The position numbers and the translations under genes were made by a program. Source: Oscillospiraceae bacterium (GTDB lineage Bacteria > Bacillota > Clostridia > Oscillospirales > Ruminococcaceae). From it: 10,501 nt of DNA. The notes under the pieces are model-generated. The model was not told the origin of the DNA. It ran no database searches and was given only the letters and a program-made list of their open reading frames with translations. This document shows, piece by piece, positions 1 to 7,965 of the stretch. The first letter of the stretch is position 1, and the number at the start of each line of letters is the position of its first letter. The stretch covers positions 1 to 10,501 of the forward strand of contig DXWR01000243.1 in NCBI GenBank assembly GCA_019416775.1. The letters run 5' to 3'.

Positions 1-44
1 GTCTTACAGATCAGATGGCGAATTTGGTTTGTAAGACGTTTTTT
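1..44 (+). terminator. Rho-independent terminator of an upstream gene
   Basis: Bases 1-16 pair with 22-37 in a nearly continuous 16-bp hairpin that includes some G-T wobbles. The outer arms are GTCTTACA and TGTAAGAC, the loop is five bases (17-21), and a run of six T follows at 39-44. It most likely ends a + strand gene to the left of the window. The stem is AT-rich, so its strength is uncertain. Confidence 0.7.
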
Positions 45-232
45 ATATGTTTTTGTTTGATGTTTTCTTTTTCGGATGATCTCATTTTGATAAAATAACT
101 TGCTATGAACACCTATTCTATTTGAGAAACTTAACCTTTGCACAGGTATCCTCTGTACGCCGTCTTTTTTGCTGATCGGTCACACATCACTGCAACCCCT
201 GCAATTTCATTCAAAAAACTTGGTATTACCCC
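45..232. other. AT-rich intergenic region, no gene seen
   Basis: I see no plausible coding frame, RNA gene or repeat between the left-end terminator and the tetR promoter. There is only a weak imperfect inverted repeat near 138-153, before a T run at 165-170, which I do not consider a convincing hairpin. Confidence 0.5.
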
Positions 233-261
233 TTGACAAAACCGGCTCTGTGGTATATTAT
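233..261 (+). promoter_or_regulatory. Sigma-A-type promoter of the TetR gene
   Basis: A perfect -35 box TTGACA (233-238) is followed after 17 bp by TATTAT (256-261), a 5-of-6 match to the -10 consensus. An alternative -10, TATATT at 254-259, has a shorter 15-bp spacer. Transcription should start near 268, inside the palindrome that overlaps the -10 box. No other convincing promoter was found before the ABC genes, so this one may drive all three genes. Confidence 0.8.
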
Positions 262-286
262 AACATTGTTACATAGCAATGTTATA
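259..286. promoter_or_regulatory. 28-bp palindromic operator, probable TetR autoregulation site
   Basis: Perfect 10-bp arms TATAACATTG (259-268) and CAATGTTATA (277-286) flank an 8-bp spacer. The palindrome overlaps the -10 box and the expected start site and ends 11 bp before the tetR start codon. TetR-family dimers typically bind such palindromes in their own promoters and block RNA polymerase, so the simplest reading is that the adjacent regulator binds here. The ligand is unknown. Confidence 0.8.
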
Positions 287-297
287 CGGAGGCTCTT

Positions 298-915
298 ATG
301 GAAGAAAAATCACTGGACACGTTGGAAAGAATACGGCAGGCTGCTTTGGAAGAATTTTCCGAAAAGGGATTTCTGGGCGCTTCCCTGCGGCAGATTGTAA
401 AAAATGCCGGGGTGACCACCGGGGCCTTTTACGGTTATTTTTCCAGCAAGGAAGCACTGTTTGCCGCCATTGTTGAGCCCCACGCCGCTGCGCTCATGGG
501 AAAATTTATGGAAGCTCAAACCGGTTTTGCCGAACTGCCGGAAAAAGAGCAGCCGGAGCACATGGGCGAAGCCTCCGGCAACTATGTGGACTGGATGGTG
601 GACTATATCTGCCAGCATCGGGAACCAGTGAAATTGCTGCTGTGCCGGGCGGAAGGAACTTCCTATGAGCACTTTATCCACAATATGGTAGAGGTTGAAG
701 TGGATTCCACCCTCCGATATATAGAAGTGCTGCGCCGGTTGGGCAAAGATATCCCCCCAATAAACCGCTCTCTTTGCCACATCATTGCCAGCGGAATGTT
801 CAACGGGCTCTTTGAAATTGTGATTCACGATATGCCCCGGGAACAGGCGTTTCGGGATGTGGCACAGTTTCGCACCTTCTATACAGCCGGTTGGTTAAAA
901 CTGATGGGACAATAG
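298..915 (+). CDS. TetR/AcrR-family transcriptional regulator
   Basis: This 205-residue protein has the usual length and layout of TetR-family repressors. The N-terminal DNA-binding domain spans about residues 8-58, with the helix-turn-helix at about 28-49 (ASLRQIVKNAGVTTGAFYGYF) followed by the typical SSKEALF segment. Residues from about 65 on form a helical region expected to bind a ligand and dimerise; it has no recognisable ligand signature. The start at 298 is supported by GGAGG at 288-292, five bases upstream. The gene has its own promoter overlapped by a palindrome and lies 56 bp before two ABC half-transporters in the same direction, so it probably represses itself and the transporter until an effector is bound. 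The family call is firm; the effector and target range are inference. Confidence 0.93.
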   Translation: MEEKSLDTLERIRQAALEEFSEKGFLGASLRQIVKNAGVTTGAFYGYFSSKEALFAAIVEPHAAALMGKFMEAQTGFAELPEKEQPEHMGEASGNYVDWMVDYICQHREPVKLLLCRAEGTSYEHFIHNMVEVEVDSTLRYIEVLRRLGKDIPPINRSLCHIIASGMFNGLFEIVIHDMPREQAFRDVAQFRTFYTAGWLKLMGQ

Positions 916-936
916 TCCTATCTTTTTTGCACATAA

Positions 937-952
937 GTTAGTTAAAACTAAC
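937..952. promoter_or_regulatory. Second palindrome upstream of the ABC genes, possible operator
   Basis: Perfect 7-bp arms GTTAGTT (937-943) and AACTAAC (946-952) are separated by two A bases, in the 56-bp gap between tetR and the first ABC gene. The sequence is unrelated to the palindrome at 259-286. It lies eight bases before the GGAGG ribosome binding site. The GTTAG/CTAAC half sites recall DtxR/IdeR-type metal-repressor operators, but the spacing is not the standard one, so the cognate regulator is unknown. It is too short and has no T-run, so it is not a terminator. Confidence 0.5.
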
Positions 953-971
953 CATCAAAGGAGGCCATTTT

Positions 972-2774
972 ATGAAAAAACGAAAAAAGAACAACGTGGC
1001 GGCTTTACTGCACTATGCGGGCAGCCGCAAAGGGCTGACCTTTCTGGGACTGGCTCTATCGGCGGTGTCCATGGTGTTGAGCATGGCGCCATACATCTGC
1101 ATCTGGCTAGCGGCACGGGATTTGATTGCCGTGGCGCCGGATTGGACCCGGGCAGAAAATGTGGCGCAATATGGCTGGCTGGCGTTTGCTTTTGCGGTGG
1201 CGGGCATTGTCCTGTACTTTTTGGGGCTGATGTGCACCCATCTTGCCGCCTTCCGCACGGCGGCCAACATCCGCAAACAGGGTGTCGCCCACGTAATGAA
1301 GGCTCCGCTGGGCTATTTTGACGCCAACGCCTCCGGCCTCATCCGGGGCCGGCTGGATGCAGCGGCTGCCGACACCGAAACACTGCTGGCCCACAATCTG
1401 GCGGACATTGTGGGTACCATTACCATGTTTATCGCCATGCTGGTGATGATGCTTGCTTTTGACTGGCGGATGGGACTGGCCTGCCTGCTGGCGGCAGTCA
1501 TTTCGGTACTGGCCATGTTCTCGATGATGGGCGGCAAAAACGCAGCGTTTATGGCGGAATACCAGGCGGCCCTGGACCGGATCAACAAAGCGGGAACAGA
1601 ATACGTCCGGGGCATTCCGGTGGTAAAGATCTTCCAGCAGACCGTCTACTCCTTCAAGGCTTTTCAGGACGCTGTGGAAGACTATAGCCGCATGGCTGGG
1701 CATTACAACTCCGACGTGTGCAGCAAGCCCCAGTCTATCAACCTGACCTTCACCGAAGGGGCCTTTGTATTTCTGGTGCCTGTTGCTGTGTTCCTGGCGC
1801 CCGGCGCCCTGGCTGCCGGGGACTTTGCCGGGTTCATCGCCGACTTTGCCTTCTATGCAGTGTTTTCAGCCATCATCTCCACCGCCTTGGCCCGCGTTAT
1901 GTTCGCATCCTCCGGCATAATGCTTGCCGGCGCTGCCCTGGGCCGCATTAACCAGGTGATGGACGCCCCCACGCTAAAGGTGCCGGAACATCCCAAAACT
2001 CCCCATGGCAACAGAGTGGAGTTTCAGGACGTGAGCTTCACCTACGACGGAGCAGAAACTCCCGCCCTGTCCCATGTATCCTTTACGGCAGAGCCGGGGC
2101 AAACCGTGGCGCTGGTGGGCCCTTCCGGCGGCGGGAAAACCACGGCCGCCAGCCTGATCCCCCGGTTCTGGGACGCCACCTCGGGAGTGGTAAAGGTGGG
2201 CGGCATCGATGTAAAGCAGATGGATCCCCATGTACTCATGGAGCAGGTGGCCTTCGTATTCCAGAACAGCCGTTTGTTTAAGGCATCCATCCTGGAAAAC
2301 GTCCGGGCTGCACGTCCTTCTGCCACCAGAGAGCAGGCACTGGCCGCCTTAGAAGCCGCACAGTGCCGGGACATTCTGGAAAAGCTGCCCCAAGGCATCG
2401 ATACCCAGATCGGTTCCGAGGGCACCTATCTATCCGGGGGGGAGCAGCAGCGCATCGCTTTGGCCCGAGCCATTTTAAAGGATGCGCCCATTGTGGTGCT
2501 GGACGAAGCCACCGCTTTTGCCGATCCGGAGAATGAAGTGCTGATTCAGAAAGCTTTCGCTGCATTAACCAAAGGCCGCACCGTCATTATGATTGCCCAC
2601 CGCCTGTCCACCGTGGTTGGGGCAGACAAAATCATTGTTCTGGAAGAAGGCCGCATTGCGGAACAGGGGACCCATAGGCAACTGACGGCCGCAGGCGGGC
2701 TGTACGCCCGGATGTGGAGCGACTACAACCGGGCGGTTCAATGGAAAATTACCAAGGAAGAGGAGGCGGTATAA
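972..2774 (+). CDS. ABC half-transporter, fused membrane and ATPase domains (subunit 1)
   Basis: This 600-residue protein joins an N-terminal membrane domain (about 15-320, roughly six helices) to an ATPase domain (about 345-590), the fold of type IV 'exporter-like' ABC proteins. Visible motifs are Walker A GPSGGGKTT (383-391), signature LSGGEQQR (from 487), Walker B with catalytic D511-E512, and switch histidine H543. After Walker B the protein reads AFADPENE where its partner has ASLDVENE, so the D-loop is altered. GGAGG lies seven bases before the ATG. The stop is one base before the next ATG, so the two are co-translated and should form a heterodimer. Some transporters of this fold (YbtPQ, IrtAB) import siderophores, while most export drugs, lipids or peptides. 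The direction and substrate cannot be read from the sequence. Confidence 0.93.
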   Translation: MKKRKKNNVAALLHYAGSRKGLTFLGLALSAVSMVLSMAPYICIWLAARDLIAVAPDWTRAENVAQYGWLAFAFAVAGIVLYFLGLMCTHLAAFRTAANIRKQGVAHVMKAPLGYFDANASGLIRGRLDAAAADTETLLAHNLADIVGTITMFIAMLVMMLAFDWRMGLACLLAAVISVLAMFSMMGGKNAAFMAEYQAALDRINKAGTEYVRGIPVVKIFQQTVYSFKAFQDAVEDYSRMAGHYNSDVCSKPQSINLTFTEGAFVFLVPVAVFLAPGALAAGDFAGFIADFAFYAVFSAIISTALARVMFASSGIMLAGAALGRINQVMDAPTLKVPEHPKTPHGNRVEFQDVSFTYDGAETPALSHVSFTAEPGQTVALVGPSGGGKTTAASLIPRFWDATSGVVKVGGIDVKQMDPHVLMEQVAFVFQNSRLFKASILENVRAARPSATREQALAALEAAQCRDILEKLPQGIDTQIGSEGTYLSGGEQQRIALARAILKDAPIVVLDEATAFADPENEVLIQKAFAALTKGRTVIMIAHRLSTVVGADKIIVLEEGRIAEQGTHRQLTAAGGLYARMWSDYNRAVQWKITKEEEAV

Positions 2775-2775
2775 C

Positions 2776-4518
2776 ATGTTCGGCAAAAACTTTCAGCGCA
2801 AATACGCCCTGACCGACCAAGGGCTGCGAAACACCAAAAAAGGGACCATTTGGACGGTGATCGTCAACCTTGTGGTGATGGGCGGCATAGCCATCCTATA
2901 CCGATTGATGAGCAATTTTATGGACACCCTGACGGGCGGCGCCCCCCTTCCCGGAGCGGTGCTGCCGGTAGTTCTGGTGGTTTTGTTTCTTCTGCTTTCT
3001 TTCCTGACCCATCTGCAGCAGTACAAAGCCACCTACGGCTTGGTCTATGACCAGGTCCGGGACACCCGGCTCAGTCTGGCGGAACGGCTGCGCAAGCTTC
3101 CTTTGGGGTACTTCGGCAAGCGGGATTTGGCCGACCTGACCGAAACCCTGATGGGGGACGTCAACCGCATGGAGCACGTCTGGAGCCATGTGCTAGGATA
3201 TCTGTACGGAGCCTACATTTCTACGGCTGTTGTCGCCGTCTGCCTTCTGGTTTATAACTGGAAAATGGCTATCGCCTGCCTGTGGGGAGTCCCGGTGGCC
3301 TTCGGACTGCTGTTCGGCAGCCGGAAGCTGGCCGCCCGGTCTTCCGAACGGACGAAAAAGGCCGCCCTCCGAGTCTCCGACGGCATTCAGGAGGCCTTGG
3401 AGAACGTCCGGGAAATCCGCACCACCAACCAGGAGGAACGGTATCTAGCCAGCCTGAACGAGAAGATTGACCAGCACGAGAAGATCACCATCCGAGGCGA
3501 GCTGACCAACGGCCTGTTTATCAACGCCGCCAGCGTCATCATGCGTCTGGGCGTAGCGACTACCATTCTGGTGGGAGCGAACCTGATCCTCTCCGGGCAG
3601 ATCGACTTTATGCTGTTATTCCTGTTCCTGCTGGTCATCACCCGAATCTACGCCCCTTTCGACCAAAGCCTGGCGCTGATTGCGGAGTTGTTCCTATCCC
3701 AGGTGTCGGCCGACCGCATCAATGAAATCTATCATACCCCTGCCGCAAAAGGCGCCGAAACCTTCCGGCCCCAGGGCCACGACATCGTATTTAAACAGGT
3801 TTGCTTTTCCTATGATGAGAAAGAAATCCTGCATGACGTGAGCTTTACCGCCAAGGAAGGGGAAGTGACAGCGCTGGTGGGCCCCTCTGGTTCGGGCAAG
3901 AGTACTTGCGCCCGGCTGGCCGCCAGATTGTGGGACGTCACCAAAGGTACCATTCAGGTGGGCGGTGTGGACATTTCCACCGTAGACCCGGAGGTGCTGT
4001 TGAGCGATTATTCCATGGTTTTCCAGGATGTGGTGCTGTTTGATGACACGGTGATGGAAAACATCCGCCTGGGCAAGCATGGCGCTACGGACGAAGAGGT
4101 ACTCGCCGCCGCCAAAGCCGCCAACTGCGACGAATTTGTCCGACGGCTGCCGGAGGGCTACCACACCCCCATCGGAGAGAACGGAGCCAAGCTTTCCGGC
4201 GGGGAACGCCAGCGCATTTCCATTGCCCGGGCACTGCTGAAGGATGCGCCCATTGTGCTGCTGGACGAGGCCACCGCAAGTCTGGATGTGGAGAACGAAA
4301 CCAAGGTACAGGGGGCGCTTTCCCGCCTGCTGGCGGGCAAGACGGTGCTGGTAATTGCCCACCGAATGCGCACCGTACAGGCCGCCGATAAAATCGTTGT
4401 CCTGGCCGACGGACGGGTGGCGGAAGAAGGTGCCCCTGCCCAGCTGATGGAACAAAGCGGCCTTTTCCGCCGCATGGTGGAGCTGCAGCGGCAGAGCGCC
4501 GGATGGAAGCTGGGATAA
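2776..4518 (+). CDS. ABC half-transporter, fused membrane and ATPase domains (subunit 2)
   Basis: This 580-residue protein is the second half of the pair. The membrane domain covers about residues 20-310 and the ATPase domain about 330-575. Walker A is GPSGSGKST (369-377), the signature is LSGGERQR (from 473), Walker B ends in D497-E498, the D-loop ASLD is canonical and the switch histidine is H529. AGGAGG (2761-2766), inside the end of the preceding gene, supports the start at 2776, one base after the previous stop. Both subunits keep the catalytic glutamate and histidine, so neither ATP site is obviously dead. The tetR-ABC-ABC layout suggests a transporter induced by its substrate or by stress. 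A drug or lipid exporter and a siderophore importer are both possible; the heterodimer is well supported, the substrate is not. Confidence 0.93.
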   Translation: MFGKNFQRKYALTDQGLRNTKKGTIWTVIVNLVVMGGIAILYRLMSNFMDTLTGGAPLPGAVLPVVLVVLFLLLSFLTHLQQYKATYGLVYDQVRDTRLSLAERLRKLPLGYFGKRDLADLTETLMGDVNRMEHVWSHVLGYLYGAYISTAVVAVCLLVYNWKMAIACLWGVPVAFGLLFGSRKLAARSSERTKKAALRVSDGIQEALENVREIRTTNQEERYLASLNEKIDQHEKITIRGELTNGLFINAASVIMRLGVATTILVGANLILSGQIDFMLLFLFLLVITRIYAPFDQSLALIAELFLSQVSADRINEIYHTPAAKGAETFRPQGHDIVFKQVCFSYDEKEILHDVSFTAKEGEVTALVGPSGSGKSTCARLAARLWDVTKGTIQVGGVDISTVDPEVLLSDYSMVFQDVVLFDDTVMENIRLGKHGATDEEVLAAAKAANCDEFVRRLPEGYHTPIGENGAKLSGGERQRISIARALLKDAPIVLLDEATASLDVENETKVQGALSRLLAGKTVLVIAHRMRTVQAADKIVVLADGRVAEEGAPAQLMEQSGLFRRMVELQRQSAGWKLG

Positions 4519-4571
4519 GCGGCTTTTGCATACGATGATATAGCGGGTATATTCCAAAAGATAGTTAATAA

Positions 4572-4613
4572 AAAACCGCAGGTCAGAGGAACCATCTCTC
4601 TCCTGCGGTTTTA
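4572..4613. terminator. Bidirectional terminator between convergent operons
   Basis: CCGCAGG (4576-4582) pairs with CCTGCGG (4602-4608), and four A upstream pair with four T downstream. AGAG/CTCT inside (4585-4588 with 4596-4599) extends the hairpin. On the + strand TTTTA follows; on the - strand the stem is followed by six T in an AT-rich stretch, so it should work better for the ECF operon and adequately for the ABC operon. It lies in the 162-bp gap between the two convergent stop codons. Confidence 0.85.
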
Positions 4614-4680
4614 TGCAAGCAATATCTTTTCCGATGTCTGGGAATGAAAGACGCCATCACAGCAAACGGTATTCTCTTGG

Positions 4681-5376
4681 CTAACGAAAACTGCCCAGGC
4701 CGTATTTTTTGACCACTCGATCCAGTTTTTTGCAGACGATAGGATACAGCAAAAGCGAAAAGACTAGGTTTCCGGCGCTGTGGATGGCGTTAAACAGAGT
4801 GGCGGCGCCGTAAACCGTCAAAAACAGCTCCAGGGTGATCCCTTCCCCGTAAAAAGCCACCGTCCAGATGTCCACGATCCAGCCGTAGAGAAAACCGGAG
4901 GCCAGGGCAGCGGCGCAAACCAGCCATTTCTGCCGCAGACGGAGTTTTCCCAGTGCGCCCCCCAGCAATCCAATGACCCCCCAGCCCAGCATCTGCCACA
5001 AGGTCCAGGGGCCCGTCCCCAGCGCCAGGTTGGACACCACCGCGCTCAGCGCTCCGGCGGCAAATCCCTGCACCGGCCCCAAACTGATCCCGGCACAGAG
5101 CACCAGCACCGTCACCGGCTGCACCTGGGGCAGAAAGGCGAACACCACCCGCCCCACACTGGCGGTGGCCACCAGCACCATCACCGGCATCAGTGCCCGA
5201 GCGGAAGGACGACGGTTTTCAAAGGCCAGCAGCAGCGCCGCAATGCTGCACCCCGCCCCGCCAAACAGCAGCAGGGTGTAATACCGCACCATGCCCGGAA
5301 CAAAGGTCATCACCAGGATACAGACTGCCATTCCCGCCAGGCAAAGCCAGGGGAGGAGTTTGCGAAATCCGTTCAT
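4681..5376 (-). CDS. ECF transporter S component, CbrT-like, probable cobalamin/corrinoid binder
   Basis: This 231-residue, very hydrophobic protein has about six membrane helices (roughly 8-26, 33-52, 63-80, 87-112, 126-143, 150-215). S components are the membrane proteins that bind the vitamin and dock on the shared T/A energising unit. The central stretch, about residues 76-142 (FLPQVQPVT, GISLGPVQGFAAGALSAVVSN, GPWTLWQMLGWG), fits the S-component group that includes the B12 transporter CbrT. The cobalamin riboswitch at the head of the operon supports a corrinoid substrate independently. The start codon at 5374-5376 overlaps the stop of the ATPase gene by 4 bp (ATGA), preceded by GGGAGG. 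It is the last gene before the terminator. The S-component call is strong; cobalamin specificity is inferred from similarity and context. Confidence 0.88.
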   Translation of the reverse strand: MNGFRKLLPWLCLAGMAVCILVMTFVPGMVRYYTLLLFGGAGCSIAALLLAFENRRPSARALMPVMVLVATASVGRVVFAFLPQVQPVTVLVLCAGISLGPVQGFAAGALSAVVSNLALGTGPWTLWQMLGWGVIGLLGGALGKLRLRQKWLVCAAALASGFLYGWIVDIWTVAFYGEGITLELFLTVYGAATLFNAIHSAGNLVFSLLLYPIVCKKLDRVVKKYGLGSFR

Positions 5377-7037
5377 CCCTTTTCCTCCCTCACGTTAAGC
5401 TGTTCCGGCAGCAAGGCAATCCGCTGTTTCGCCGGAAGGTACTGCTGCAGGGAGGTGAGGTAAAACCGGTTTCCTGCAAAAAATATTTCCGGCGGCTGGG
5501 GGGGCAGCAACTGGCCATGGAAGAGGAAACCGCAGCGGTGGCCGTACCGGGCGGCGAAGTCCGGGTCATGGCAGGAAATCAGGATCGCCATCCCCTGCCT
5601 GGACAACTGGGTGAGCCGTTCCCCCAGCCGGGCGGAGGCGGCGGCGTCCAAACCCTTGCCCGGCTCATCCAGCAGCAGGAGTTTGGGCCGTTTCAACATT
5701 AGCTTGGCCAATGCCGCCAGTTGCCGCTGTCCCCCGGACAAATCCAGGGGATTTTGGGTCCACACTTGTTTCAGCGGGGAGAACAAGGGCTGTTCCAGCC
5801 ACTGCTCCACCTGGTCCGGGCCCAGTCCCCGGGATTTTCCATAGGAATACAAATCCTCATCCAGCCGGTCCCCGTCAAACAGCTCCATGGGGTCCTGGGG
5901 AAGATACCCGGCCTGGGCAAAGGCAGTGGGCCGCCATAAGCTGGACTTTTCCCCTTCCAGCCGGATGCTGCCGGAAAGCAAAGGCACCAGTCCCGCCACC
6001 GCCTTCAATAAAGTGGTTTTGCCGCAGCCGTTGGCCCCCAGCAGCACAAAGATTTCCCCGGCGGACAGGGTCAGATCCACCTCCCGCAGCACCGGACGGG
6101 ATTGTCCGGGATAGCCTGCCGTCACCTGTTTCAGCTTCAGCAATGGACGGCCGGAAGGATGGACCGGTAAGGGAGCGGCGGACAGCCTGGCAAAATCCGA
6201 TTCCGGCAAGGGCTGTTCTCCCTGAGAAGGAGGATGGCCCAGAGTCTGCATCACCCGGCACCCCGCCGGCAGGGCGGCGAACAAGGGATGCCCCTGCTTG
6301 CCCAAATAATCTGCGGCGTCCTGGGGACTGCCGGAAAACAGCAGTCTCCCCTGCTCCAGCACCAGCACCCGGTCCGCCTGGAAAAAGATGCTGTCCGGCT
6401 GATGGAGAGCCGCCAGTACCGTCATGTTGTTTTCCCGGTGAAGGCGGAGAAGCTGCTCCAAAAAGCTGCGGCTGTGTACCGGGTCCAGCTGAGCGGTGGG
6501 TTCGTCCAGCAGCAGCAAAGAAGGATCCGCCGCCAACACCGAAGCCAGGGCGGTAAGCTGCCGCTGTCCTCCGGAAAGCTGTTCCATGGGGGTGTCCAGC
6601 CAGGATTCCATGCCGAAATAGCAGGACAGTTCCCCGCAGCGGCGGTTGATGGCGGCAGGCTCCACCCCCAGCTGCCGCAGCCCAAAGGCCATTTCCTCCA
6701 AGGGGGTGGGCATACAGAGCTGATCCTGGGTGTGCTGAAAGAGATACCCCACTTCCCCCGCCAGCTGTTCTTTGGGCAGGCAGGAAACCTCGGTGCCACG
6801 GAGGGTAATTTCCCCGGTGCGGGTTCCAAAGGGGGCGATAAGGTGCTTGATGAGTTTGAGCAGGGTGGTTTTTCCGCTGCCGGTGCCCCCCAGCAGCAGC
6901 ACCAGTTCTCCCGGCCGGAAGGATGCAGTGACATCTTGCAGCGCCGGCCGACTCACATCGGGGTACCGGAAGGTAAGATTCCGGATGGTGACCAACGGTT
7001 CCCCGGAAGCGGAGAGGGTGTGTTTAGAGGATGTCAT
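5373..7037 (-). CDS. ECF transporter ATPase, two ABC domains fused in one chain
   Basis: This 554-residue protein carries two complete ABC ATPase domains in tandem, the fused equivalent of EcfA and EcfA'. Domain 1 (about 14-250) has Walker A GGTGSGKTT (50-58), QHTQDQL (101-107, Q-loop region), signature LSGGQRQ (154-160), Walker B LLLLDEP (174-180) and H212. Domain 2 (about 298-530) has Walker A GANGCGKTT (334-342), signature LSGGQRQ (433-439), Walker B LLLLDEP (453-459) and H490. Both sites look intact. A linker of about 45 residues joins them. It powers vitamin uptake at the inner membrane face, docking on the T component. The start at 7037 has GGAAGGAGG upstream and overlaps the end of the T gene by 14 bp, which suggests translational coupling. 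Such fused ATPases are known among ECF systems. Function is confident. Confidence 0.95.
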   Translation of the reverse strand: MTSSKHTLSASGEPLVTIRNLTFRYPDVSRPALQDVTASFRPGELVLLLGGTGSGKTTLLKLIKHLIAPFGTRTGEITLRGTEVSCLPKEQLAGEVGYLFQHTQDQLCMPTPLEEMAFGLRQLGVEPAAINRRCGELSCYFGMESWLDTPMEQLSGGQRQLTALASVLAADPSLLLLDEPTAQLDPVHSRSFLEQLLRLHRENNMTVLAALHQPDSIFFQADRVLVLEQGRLLFSGSPQDAADYLGKQGHPLFAALPAGCRVMQTLGHPPSQGEQPLPESDFARLSAAPLPVHPSGRPLLKLKQVTAGYPGQSRPVLREVDLTLSAGEIFVLLGANGCGKTTLLKAVAGLVPLLSGSIRLEGEKSSLWRPTAFAQAGYLPQDPMELFDGDRLDEDLYSYGKSRGLGPDQVEQWLEQPLFSPLKQVWTQNPLDLSGGQRQLAALAKLMLKRPKLLLLDEPGKGLDAAASARLGERLTQLSRQGMAILISCHDPDFAARYGHRCGFLFHGQLLPPQPPEIFFAGNRFYLTSLQQYLPAKQRIALLPEQLNVREEKG

Positions 7038-7941
7038 GGGCGTTTGCCTCCTTCCAGGATTGGTTCCAGCGCCGGAGCACCAGCCGCCGCCGGGCCTTCT
7101 CCCCCGCCGTCCAGAAGGCGGGAAGCAGCAAGAGCAGTAGATAACAGCCTGCCCCGCCCCAAAACAAAAGGCTTCTTGAAACGGTGATTTCCGGGAAAAA
7201 CCGGCAATCCAGCATTCCAGTGAACCAGGCCCAAACCACCCCGGCGGTCAAAAGCAGGGTGGCTGCCAGCATTCCCCCGTCCCGGGGATGCAGTTTTTCC
7301 ACCGGCCAGCGGGAAGGGCGCTTCCCCAGGCCGTATCCCCGGGCGGTCATGGAGTCCGCCGTGGTGATGCTCTGCTCCAGGGAAGCGGAAAACTGGCTGG
7401 ACAGCAGCCGTCCCCCGTCCTGAAACCGCCGGGTTAGGCTGCCTTCCTGGGTGGTGCGGCCCAGGGTCCGCTGGGTGTCCATCCGACTTTTCATCCGCTT
7501 TCGATAAAGTGGGAGAAAACGCAGCAGCATGGTTAAAATCATGATAATCCCCGGCAGCACCCCGCCTAGCAGATCCAGCAGCCCGCTGCGTCCCAGGCTT
7601 TTGGCAAAGAGCATCAGCCACACCGCCATGCCCACCGCCATGCACCCAGCCGTGACGCCGTAAACCAGGCTTTCCAGGGTCAAGGGCTGGTCGTTGAGGT
7701 ACAAAAACACCGTATCCCCCCGGCTGTTGAAAAACAAATTCAGCCCGCCCATGAGCAGAATCACAGGCAGGCCGAACTTCAGGGTGGTCCGGCAGCTTTT
7801 GGCCCCCAGCGCCCCGCCCTGGCAAATCAGCCCTGCCGCCAGTGCCGCCGGGGACAGCACAGGATGGCAGAACAGCATTCCCAGCAGCAGTACCGGCAAA
7901 AACCAGCACAGGCGGGTGACCGGGTGAAAACGACTCAACAT
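7024..7941 (-). CDS. ecfT: ECF transporter transmembrane T component
   Basis: This 305-residue protein has about six membrane helices (roughly 10-45, 55-75, 93-115, 125-145, 226-245, 257-277) and a long cytoplasmic helical segment at about 145-215. That segment is where T components carry the arginine motifs that contact the two ATPases. The second motif is clear as SMTARGYG (197-204). The first, expected near 155-161, reads DTQRTLG instead of the more usual QxARG form. The T component links the S protein to the ATPases. AAGGAAGG precedes the ATG at 7939-7941. The gene begins 24 bases after the DUF4430 gene and overlaps the ATPase gene by 14 bp. The C-terminus (about 279-305) is unusually rich in Arg, Lys and Trp. 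The family call is confident. Confidence 0.9.
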   Translation of the reverse strand: MLSRFHPVTRLCWFLPVLLLGMLFCHPVLSPAALAAGLICQGGALGAKSCRTTLKFGLPVILLMGGLNLFFNSRGDTVFLYLNDQPLTLESLVYGVTAGCMAVGMAVWLMLFAKSLGRSGLLDLLGGVLPGIIMILTMLLRFLPLYRKRMKSRMDTQRTLGRTTQEGSLTRRFQDGGRLLSSQFSASLEQSITTADSMTARGYGLGKRPSRWPVEKLHPRDGGMLAATLLLTAGVVWAWFTGMLDCRFFPEITVSRSLLFWGGAGCYLLLLLLPAFWTAGEKARRRLVLRRWNQSWKEANAHDIL

Positions 7942-7965
7942 ACCGCACCTTCCTTTTCTGTTGTA

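Noticed and set aside
310..828. 172-codon - strand frame opposite tetR
   Set aside because: It is antisense to a clear TetR protein, with no ribosome binding site or domain.
3694..4557. Long - strand open frame of 287 codons opposite ABC subunit 2
   Set aside because: It is antisense to a well-conserved ATPase domain and has no recognisable domain of its own.
6234..7187. Long + strand open frame of 317 codons opposite the ECF ATPase and T genes
   Set aside because: Its Gln/Gly/Pro-rich translation is typical of antisense of a GC-rich gene, and it covers two genes with clear motifs.
7034..7948. 304-codon - strand frame overlapping the T component in another frame
   Set aside because: The translation is Gly/Pro/Ala-rich without membrane helices. 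The frame starting at 7941 encodes a clear T component.
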